This document shows, piece after piece, positions 55,051-64,000 of a stretch of DNA of 64,000 bases; position 1 is the stretch's first letter; every line of letters starts with the position of its first letter. The translations under genes and the position numbers were made by a program. Source of the stretch: Maratus speciosus. Its lineage: Eukaryota > Arthropoda > Arachnida > Araneae > Salticidae. The stretch is from the NCBI GenBank assembly GCA_963932465.1, contig OZ010799.1:279531164-279595163 (forward strand), read 5' to 3'. The notes below the pieces were generated by a model. The model was not told the origin of the DNA and ran no database searches. It saw only the letters and a list, made by a program, of their open reading frames with translations.

Positions 55051-56101
55051 CAGTCGCGGAAAAAAAAGTAAAGACCCCTACTAACTCTTCAACAAATTAT
55101 CGTAGAAGAAAGTTACTGGTACCGAACGATTGAAAATAAAGTCTGCCTTTAAATAATGTATATAAAATTTGATTAGGGGGGGGGGGGAGGGGATCTACAT
55201 ATTAAAACGAGCACAAACTTTGTTTTTTTTCAATGACAGTACGCAATTCTGACAGCATAAATGAACACCGCACTTTTCAATTAGCCTAAAAACGAATTTT
55301 TATGCAATTCGTACCATAAGTTTCCGAGAAATTAATTATTTTAAAACGAGCGTATTTTAAGGGCTGTATCCAAATGGAAGTTCCGTACTCTATTGTTAAC
55401 CGAGAGAGCTCCCTTCTTGATCAAGGCACCGTAAGCGGTCAATTAAGCCTGTTAGATTACAGGATAGCATAAAAATTTTCAAAATATTTAGTAAGTCACT
55501 TCTATCATAGACGGCTCTTTAAACCATCATTTTACCGTTTTTAAGCATAATTTGAAAACTACTTGAAAGAAAAATGTGAAATTTTGAATTTCCATAAAGC
55601 AGGACTTAATAAGTCTGAATCCATCAAAAAAATTGTAGGTTGCAATTCATAATTTTTTTCAATATTAATTTCATAATTCATATCAGAAAATTATAAAAAT
55701 TGTAAATTCAACGTATTTATGTTTGTGTATATTAGTATTATTGCTACACAAAAAATTAGAACATTAGGATCATAATTTCAGAAGCTATAAATAAAAATAT
55801 GAAAATGTAATTTAACATTAGAAGCACTAAATTTTTAATGTTTATAATTCAAAAACTTATCATTCAAATGACTTGAAATTTGGCATAGTTTGAACCAAAC
55901 ATTTGAAATATCTCGTATTAGGTATTGCGATTGAAAAAAACAGAGTTATGGTTCGTTTTAATATGTAGATGGTCCCCTAAGCAAATTTTATATACGTCAT
56001 TTAAAAGTAGACTTTATTTCCAATCGTTCGGTACCAGTAACTTTCGTCTACGATAATTTGTTGAGGAGTTAGTAGGGGTGTTTACTTTTTTTCCACAACT
56101 G
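55051..56101 (-). mobile_element. Tc1/mariner-like MITE with long inverted repeats, copy 2
   Basis: The left end CAGTCGCGGAAAAAAAAGTA and the inward right end CAGTTGTGGAAAAAAAGTAA are flanked by TA (55049-55050, 56102-56103). The interior is the reverse complement of copy 1 (for example GTAGGTTGCAATTCATA versus TATGAATTGCAACCTAC). A poly-G run near 55,177-55,188. Confidence 0.87.
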
Positions 56102-56103
56102 TA

Positions 56104-58140
56104 TAATAACTCATCCCACAGTTTTCCAACATGCCCGGTGTGATTCTTTGATTGGCTGCAGATATGCGTATCTTAAGTTCTTCATCGTCAGTTTGTATCC
56201 GGGAAACAAATACCTGTTCTTTGATGAGGCTCTATAAAAAAGATCATGCTGTGAAAAGTGTGAGTTGAGTTATCGTACCACCTCGATATCGTTCGTGTTT
56301 CTGGAGGGACTCACATTTAACATTTAACCTTTTCGCTACCTGGATCCACATATGTGGACCTCTATTCTTTTCCTTATAAAAACTAAACTGTTTAAGTTTT
56401 CTACATTTTGACTACATCTCTATTATAATAGCCTAAGTCATGTGACTGTCATCAATAATTCCGGGCTGACCACTTCGCTTTTTATATGTCAGGTGGCTAT
56501 TTTGGTACTTGGCGCAAGTATTAATCGCCATCATTTCATCTATGTTATAATAGTTCAAATTATGTGACTGTTATAAACAACGCTTTTCATATGCGCAGCC
56601 ATTTTCAATGTTATTTTTTTGAATAAAACTAACATAAAAGTTGCCATGATCGCAAAGAATTCTTGGTACTATTATGTTAGCCGGATAAAAATCTCGCCAA
56701 TAGTATTTTTTAACTTGACAGTTAGCATTTTTTATTTCTCGCTTGGTAAATTAAAACAATGCTTAAATTAAAGGTCATGGTTTATGGTATCATTTATTAT
56801 TGTTCTTTTTCTTTACCGAGTTCTTGGTTTCTCTGCCAGAATATTCCCATTTGGCGAAGAATTGAACTAGTAAATTAAATTATGAATAAAAGTAACGTGA
56901 TACAATATTTAGCATTACGTTTAAGGGAGAACAAACTGGTCGCCAAGGACGGATAGTTCCTTAATAGGTGAACGCTTTTTGCTTTAAAAGCAAGCGAATA
57001 CATAACAATATCTATGCTGGTTTCCACACAAAATAGAAGTTATTTTCATCTGAATTTGCGAAATGCTTTCAAGACAGTGTGGTCGAAAAATGGAAAAATT
57101 TTCATAATTATTTAACTTAAATCCTTTACAATAAAACGTTTTGGAGTTTTGAACATCATTCAGTTGTTTAAAATTGTGATTGTGTGAATTTAGGTTAGTG
57201 ATAATTAAATTAGCAGTTTATAGGGATTTGTAATTTTAGATCCCTATTTGTGAACCTAAATTACTGGTTCTCTAAAGTATCAATATCCAAAAAGCTATTT
57301 TTCTGTCATCTATGATGTCATTATGTTTGTTTAAAATCAATGAATGAGTATTTGTAGTATTATTTTACCTAGGGGAAAGAAGAGGTTAAAATTGTGTTGA
57401 ATTTAAACTTTCAGCTGCTATTTTTTTATTTCTGATGAACAACAAGGTTGTGCTTTTTTTATTTTATTTTAATATCCCTGTAAATTTGGGTTATTCATTT
57501 ATATACACTCTGTATATTGTTTTCTGGTGTTTCTAAAAATAAAGAATCTCTATTAAGAGTCATTAATAACTTGGGATTGGTTATTGTATATAGTCGTACA
57601 TAGTTATATTATAATTTGCTTGAGTAAGATACATTTGTCTCTTTTTTTTTACAGTGTGGTAAATTTTATTTAAATAAAGCGAATTTCATCTTAAACAAAT
57701 TAATTTTCCATAGTTAAAAATTATTATATATTTTAGAACCTATTTTTCCTTAAACGTCTTATTTCTTTCCACGCAAATTGCTCTATGCATGTATCCCTTT
57801 TAAAAACAAATTCCAGTGATTTTTCAAAAGATATCATTGGAAGGATTTACGAAACTTTCTTTGAGTTACGTAACTCACTTTCAAAATTTATTGTTTCGGG
57901 AATATAATTTTCTAGAACAGTATAGTTCACTGGTTTGACATTTTATGCTTTCAAACTTAAAATAATATGCTGCTGCTATTATAATGTATTCTCCTGTATG
58001 ATTTTGTTATACTAATTTAAATAATGCAATTTTATCAGAACAATGGTGCATTCGTTCATTATTTGACATATTCTACATTTTAAAAAATACTCTAAAAAGT
58101 ACTTTTTATTTATTCTCTCTTTTTCAACAACTCCTTTAAT
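56104..58140. other. Long AT-rich stretch without a gene
   Basis: No coding similarity. A TTAA at 56324-56327 followed by CCTTTTCGCTACC and a distant AGAGGTTAA near 57,381-57,387 could be the ends of another TTAA element of about 1.06 kb, but the pairing is weak. A CCACATATGTGG palindrome lies near 56,346. Confidence 0.4.
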
Positions 58141-58144
58141 TTAA

Positions 58145-58333
58145 CCCATTCGGTCCCACCCCATTTCCACCTTCAAAAAGTGCATACAGAATTTGTTTCT
58201 GTACCAGAAAAAAAGTAATTTTTCGTTTCCTTAATTAGTGCATTTTCGTGATTATTTAAATAAAAATAACTTTTTTTTAAAAAGTGCTGCCAACGGAATA
58301 AAATTTGAGTAAGAGCTACCGGTTCCGAAGGGG
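58145..58333. mobile_element. TTAA-flanked piggyBac-like MITE
   Basis: TTAA at 58141-58144 and 58334-58337. The inward ends are CCCATTCGGTCCC and CCCCTTCGGAACC. 189 bp; the ends resemble those of the 41415 element. Confidence 0.78.
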
Positions 58334-58496
58334 TTAAGTACCTTTACCCCGACACTTGTTGTTTCGAGCTGGACAGGTTTTAACATTTTTTTTTCAACTT
58401 TAACTATTACCAATTTTCGTTTTTATAACTAGTCTACATAACTACAGCTATAGTTTTTTAACTATAATATAATTTGTCATGTGACACATGTTTTTT

Positions 58497-58893
58497 TCGT
58501 GTTTCTCTTGGAGTGTATGTCATGTGACATATTTGTTTTCTATATCCCACCCTTTTAAATTCCTTTTACAGTGTCATGAATCCTTATTCTTAATTTTAAT
58601 TCCAGTATTTTCGCCCATCTCATTTTAAAAGCTATCATTCATTATTTCTATCTTAAATCGTAATTTTCCTTCATTTTATTATCATTTTTTTTTTCAAATC
58701 TTTCTAACTAACGTTTTGTTTTCCACTTAAGCCGAAAAGCTGTTCATTGTTTTTGGCTGTTTGCCAAACATATATCCGGATCGCTTCTTACAAATTCTGA
58801 CTTTGTTTTGTTCCCGATCGGCGATTTTCCGCACATGCGCAATTCCGACGTTGGTCGGAGCGTTTTCTTACTTGGCGCAGTGTTTTCATGTGC
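58497..58893 (+). repeat. Direct repeat flanking a gag-like region, copy 1
   Basis: About 397 bp with strong similarity to 63,609-64,000 (CTATATCCCACCCTTTTAAA, GCCGAAAAGCTGTTCATTG, CGCACATGCGCA). The second copy is cut by the window end, so the true length is unknown. It is LTR-like by position. The 136-codon frame starting at 58761 is not supported as a gene. Confidence 0.85.
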
Positions 58894-60379
58894 ATTCGCA
58901 TCATCGGATCTTCGTTGGCGCGATTCTTTCGGGCGCGCTGATTTTTGAATGCGATCGGAGCGAGTGTGTTACCAGCAGTCGTTCTGTTCGCATCGCCGTT
59001 GTAGTCACGGTAAAAAATACAGATCTAAGCGTCATTCGGATGCACTTCGCTTCCGGGTGTTCCGTTCCTTGTTTAGGAACAAGGATGCATTTTTTTATAT
59101 TTCCACTGTGTCCTTTTCTAATGGACATCCACGCACGTTTTATTTTGTTTAATTCGTTAGAAAGTTTATAGCAAATTAAATATTATATTGATAGAGAAGA
59201 TGTTGGAGCCACAGGTACCTACTTATCCGGACCTCGGCTATCATGGACCCCCTCCTTATAGTTAAGAGATGCAGCAACCAATAAAGAAGATTGATTTTTA
59301 AATAAGTGAGATTTATTCCTGTCTTCAATTGTCATTTATCATTACAACAAGGTACTGTGTTCTTGAATATTACTTTATTACTCGACTGAAAAGAAGGTTT
59401 ATGTGTTTCACACGTTTCTGTGTACGTGGATTTCTTTATACCCTCGAAACATCCCAACGGCTGGATGGAATTTTACAAATGAGGTCTCTATCGATTTGTC
59501 TTAATCTGCCAATGGTTATAGGATAGGTTTTGTTTTTATAAATTCAAAATGGCGGCCGTAAAATTCAAAATGGTGGTAGAGACGAAAAAAAAATACGCAC
59601 CATATTGAGTGGCATATGATTGGATTGGTATTTCAAAATGAAGACGATGTTTCATTGACTATTTTGTAGTCAGAAGCTCCGTTTAAATATTACATAACCT
59701 GGAAGTTGTGTACTTTGGATCGCTACCTTTACTGTAACTCTAACCTTCATAATAGACATAATAACCTTCATAATAGCCTCATCAAAAGAGTGTAGATAGG
59801 AACTAATAATTAAACACAACTTAAAAGTCATCAATACATGTAAATAGAAAAAATGTAAGTAATATAAAAATAGTTTCATGAGAAATAATTAATTTGTTCG
59901 CTTTTTACGCAGTCGGGTTTTTTTGATTTTTTAAATTTAATGTATTATTTTTTCATATTAACTGAATTAGAAGTCATTTCGCTTCGATCGTATCTTTTTT
60001 TCACGGCCTTAACTTTATTTTGCGATACGATGGCTAACAGTTTCTCCTTCCAAATATTAAAATTTAGTAAAAGAACCTCTTAATAAATAATGGTGCCGAT
60101 GACCTTTGCACTTTTAGTGCGTATTTTGATATTTTTTTTATGAGTGAACCGCGTGCATCGCACATGGATGCAAGTTTAGCAGAAAATGCTTCTTTTAAAA
60201 AAATACAGTATGCTATAGAAAATATAGTTATTTTAATGAAGATTAAGCTTAGCAGTTTGATTTTTTGAAAATTTTTAGATACAGGTTGAAAAGGATAGTA
60301 ATACGCGTGTGTTTCGTTCGATGTTTTCATAAGGCAGTGTAATTTTTTTTTCTATCTTCATATAATTGATATTAAAGTA
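58894..60379. other. Region between direct repeat and gag-like relic
   Basis: Probably the rest of the first terminal repeat plus a leader. AATAAA near 59,280 could be an LTR polyadenylation signal (inference). No other gene recognised. Confidence 0.4.
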
Positions 60380-61642
60380 TTGTTTAGTAGAAAGTGTCAT
60401 CCAAATATGAAATACATAGATATATTGAAGCAATTAGAAACATATTATACTACCTTTGATTTTTTCAAGTGCTCATTTAATTGTATAGTTATCAATATGC
60501 TCACTGTAAATAACAATCCCATAAATCAAAAAATGCAGCCAGCATGGATTTTTGCTGAAGCCTTGTCAGACTTCTTAAAAAATTTACCTGAAAACATTAA
60601 AGATGTAGTACAATCTAATGATGCTGAAATCCCTTTCTCATCAAAAGTATTTACTGATATAATAAAATTAATTAATTTCCCAAAGCAAAATCTAAAGGAA
60701 ATGTTTGATTTATTTGTTGAAAACATGCAGAAAAAGGCAATAGAAGAAACTGTAAATTTAAGAGAAGTAAACACGCAAATTTTGAAGAAAATCCTTAAAA
60801 AACATGATACTGCGAAAGTAGAAGATAAAGCATGCCAGTATGAAAAAAATTGAAATTGGATAAACTAGAAACAGCTTCACAAACAGATGAAATAATTTTT
60901 AAAGATCAGGAAAAAGATTTATGCTGTTAGCAATCTTTATTAGATACATCTCAAATTTCTTCAGTCTTAGATAACTCCATAGTAAATAATTCGTTTCAAA
61001 CAAGTATATCGAAATTAACAAAAGTCATCATTCATCATATTCCAAATAACATTAATGATCAACAAATAGTTAACGCCATATCTGACATCAATAATGACAA
61101 GACCTCTTCCGTCAAAGTGTTAAAGACTTTTAAAGTTAAAAACCAAGAAAAACTCAAACTACATTCTAGAAGTACCATCTGACATTGCAAATTGCTTAAT
61201 TAGAAATCGACGCATACAGATAAACAACTTCTTCTTTTCTGTCAAAATATTTGTCAAAGTGTACCGTTGTTTTAAATGTCAGTCATTTAATAACCTTGCT
61301 AAAGGCTGTAAGAAGATCAGAATATGTATCTGGTGTGGTGAACATCATGAATTAGGACACTGTGACACACCTGTAAAGTGTAGGAACTGTACTATCAACA
61401 ACTTCAGAAATCATGATTTTAATGTGAATCATCCTGCCTTTTCTCATAAATTGCGAGGCTTTGAGGTGTTTTATCATGAAGGTCAGACTCAGACTGAACA
61501 CAAAATTTGCATAAAAATGCAAATAGTATTCCATACCTTATCTCTTCAAGTGTTTTTTTTCCTTTTTCTTCAGATTTATTTTTCAATATCAAGTATACAT
61601 TTTTTAATGTATAGTGTACCTGTAGGAGCAGAGCTAGCTTAG
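60380..61642 (+). pseudogene. gag: Gag-like (zinc-knuckle) retroelement protein relic
   Basis: The first frame (60380-60853) is helical and charged (WIFAEALSDFLKNLPENI, EMFDLFVENMQKKA). Frame changes near 60,850-61,150 precede TKVIIHHIPNNINDQQIV and then YILEVPSDIANCLI. A run of Cys/His knuckles follows from 61259: CFKCQSFNNLAKGC, CIWCGEHHELGHC and CRNC. This order (a short folded domain, then knuckles) is that of ORF1/Gag in arthropod non-LTR and some LTR elements. No pol follows within the window. Either a gag-only derivative or a decayed element. Confidence 0.65.
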
Positions 61643-63608
61643 TGCCCAATCGAGTGGTACTGTCAAAATTTACTTTTGACACTTTATTAAGCTCTCATCT
61701 GAAAATGTGATACTTATAAAAATTTCATCATTTATAATAATAATAAATAATTAAAAAAAAAGAACGTATCTTACATTTTTCCAAACAGTTCTTTGTATTT
61801 TATGTCTGCTATCATGAAGTACATGCTAAAATGAACTGTATATTTGCTAAAAAGAACTTTTTTACACTTAAAGGAACTTTTTGACATATTCAAGTCTGTA
61901 TTTCAGGTGATCACAAGTAATATGTTTAGTGTATTTAATTATTATAACCTTTTTGAAAATTCGGTAATTTTTTTTATGTGATCATGTAAGTTTTTCCTCA
62001 ATAGTTAATGTAGCAATCATTTTTATTTTTCAATGATATTTTGATATCAATATGTTGTATGAAAATTCTTCAACATTTTTACATTTAAATTTTTATTTTT
62101 GAATTTTCACAGTTATTTTCTTCTCAGTTTAACGAGTTATAAAATTTATTCTTGTCTACGATATGGTATGGTACTGTATGTTATAAGGAATTTGTGTTAG
62201 TCATTTCCATATTTTTTTAATAGTTCTTGTAAACTGCAAACAATTGAATCTTATATATATATTTTTTTCACGTTAGGCTCCAGGTCCTAGTATAAAATTT
62301 TTGAATAACAGAATGATTTTACAGAGTAGATGATATAACCTTCACAAAATATTTACTTATCCTATTTTATGCATAAATATTGCTTTTTTATTGTTATTTT
62401 TGCTGGGATTTGTTTATTTTTTAGAATTAGATGTAATTTGGCATCTCATAGCATCATGTGTGTTTATAACGTTATCAGTATTTTTTTTCTCAATATGTAT
62501 TTATACTTTGAATTTAAAGTGTTGCAATATAGCGGAAGAGCAGTTTTTTTTGTACAGAGTTTACTATCAACGTTTAAAGTCTATTTTAAAGAAATTATTT
62601 GCAATACATTTTAAATAATAGTATTTATTTAGAGATTAACTTTGACTTTTTTTAAGTAATATGAAATGAATTTCTAATTTGATTACACCAGAATGATATT
62701 TAGTATCATATTTTCTTGTACATGTTCCAGAGACAATGCTTGCCTTTGGTTCTGCTTGTGATCATATAATTTAATAACTTCAATATCTTTGTTAATGTTT
62801 GTGACATTTATTTAATATGTGCTTTTCTGAAATGAATTCAGATATATACAATAGTTACGGGAATGTTTTTTTTTTCGAGAAAAAGAAAAGTATCAGTCAA
62901 TTGGATCCATGGTACACAAATGGAGTATAATTTTTCTTTGATGTCTTAATCTTTTTCGTTTACTGTATGTGGTAACGATAATTTTTCAATTTTATTCTGA
63001 TATGGTTAAAATACACTATGATATGTCAGTTACGTTATGTTTAGATTATGTATGAACAAAATACTTTTCAGCTATATAACACGTTTTTCAAATAATATGC
63101 ATTTTGATATTTACCATGGTTTGTTTTTAGATTTATGTACATAAACGTAAAACTTATGCATATATATAGAGTTCTTTTTCATGATCATGTTGAATACATT
63201 GTATGTGTGTAATGGTAAGAAAAATAGTTGAAACAGGTTTTAGATATAATTGTTTATGTTTAGACAATGTGTTACAAGATTAGAAGATGCTCATTATGTA
63301 CTCCTGTATCCCTTATAGTGGTACCACTTCTTCCTTTACCCTTTAATCCTTTTTGATATGCAATTGTTATTACTTTAATATAATTTAATATGTTAAAATG
63401 TGCATCTTGTAAATCAGTCAGTGAAGTAAGTTTCACAATCTAGATGTTTTTATTTTAAATACTTGTCTGTAAGGTATCAAATATAAACCCCATGTAGGTA
63501 CATGCTGCTTTCCGATGAGATGCTATATTCTCGATGATGGTCTCTTTTGTCAATTTACTGTTTCTCGTCTAGTTCATAGGTAGGTATTTTATATTGTCTT
63601 TAGTTTTT
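61643..63608. other. AT-rich region after the gag-like relic
   Basis: No reverse transcriptase or integrase motif found. The two overlapping short frames at 62369-62618 are hydrophobic but low-complexity, and I do not call them genes. Confidence 0.45.
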
Positions 63609-64000
63609 TGAGTTTCTCCGGGAGTATATGTCATGTGAAATATTCATGTTCTATATCCCACCCTTTTAAATTCCTTTTACTGTGTCATGAATCCTTATTC
63701 TTAATTTTAATTTCAGTATTTTCAACCATCTCATTTTAAAAGCTATCATACATTATATCTATCAAAAATCGTAATTTCCCTTCCGTTTTATTATTTTTTT
63801 TAAATCTTTCTAACTAACGTTTTGTTTTCCATTCCAGCCGAAAAGCTGTTCATTGTTTTTGGCTGTTTGCCAAACAGATATCTGGATCGCTTCCTGCAAA
63901 TTCTGATTTTGTTTTGCTCCCAATCGGCGATTTTCCGCACATGCGCACTTCCGACGTTGGTCGGAGCGTTTTCCTACTTGGCACAGTGTTTTGATGTGCG
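63609..64000 (+). repeat. Direct repeat, copy 2 (cut by window end)
   Basis: Corresponds to 58,497-58,893 in direct orientation and continues beyond 64,000. With the gag-like relic between the copies, a decayed LTR element spaced about 5.1 kb is likely. Confidence 0.85.

Noticed and set aside
58761..59171. 136-codon plus-strand open frame
   Set aside because: It lies within the LTR-like direct repeat, overlaps other open frames and has no recognisable domain. The second repeat copy differs at several codons.
62369..62618. Two overlapping hydrophobic short frames
   Set aside because: Low-complexity T-rich sequence gives Phe/Leu/Ile-rich translations by chance; no conserved motif.

Overview
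This 64 kb window is AT-rich, gene-poor eukaryotic DNA made almost entirely of transposable elements in different stages of decay. I found no host protein gene, no rRNA and no free-standing tRNA gene. The mix of elements (BEL/Pao and Ty3/gypsy retrotransposons, Tc1/mariner DD41D, pogo, hAT-like and TTAA-flanked piggyBac-like MITEs, and tRNA-derived short elements) points to an arthropod. A chelicerate such as a spider is plausible, but that is inference from composition only.

Layout, left to right. 1.37-8.13 kb is a complete BEL/Pao element with two 464-bp LTRs and a perfect TTGTC target duplication. Its gag is broken by a 200-bp TTAA-flanked MITE and its pol by one TGA stop. 8.8-21 kb holds decayed repeats: a tandem-repeat/CAGA/hairpin unit, a long palindrome, a Tc1 transposase remnant, a second TTAA MITE, a hAT-like 3-kb unit and a pogo remnant. 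22.15-25.13 kb is a Tc1/mariner DD41D transposon with a full 362-codon transposase between inverted repeats of about 0.7 kb. The first catalytic Asp is Gly. A decayed tandem array with a unit of about 550 bp underlies 20-28 kb.

29.82-41.06 kb is a complete Ty3/gypsy element on the minus strand with CCGTC target duplications. Its left LTR contains two later insertions: a 345-bp tRNA-containing retroposon with a terminal hairpin, and a 1.2-kb TA-flanked MITE. The clean right LTR preserves both empty sites. A third insertion, a TTAA MITE, lies between gag and pol. 41-46 kb holds a 145-bp tandem repeat ending in a CAGA tract and hairpin, and a Helitron-like unit. 46.11-49.03 kb is a degenerate Transib (RAG1-like) transposon whose ends resemble the RSS heptamer CACAGTG. 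49-58 kb contains a 77-bp minisatellite, two mariner transposase remnants (one split by a hAT MITE) and an inverted pair of 1.1-kb Tc1/mariner-like MITEs. 58.5-64 kb holds a gag-like pseudogene between direct repeats; the right-hand repeat runs off the window.

The sequence records nested, datable insertions, and several elements keep diagnostic target duplications. No element appears fully autonomous: each recognisable transposase or polymerase carries at least one disabling change.
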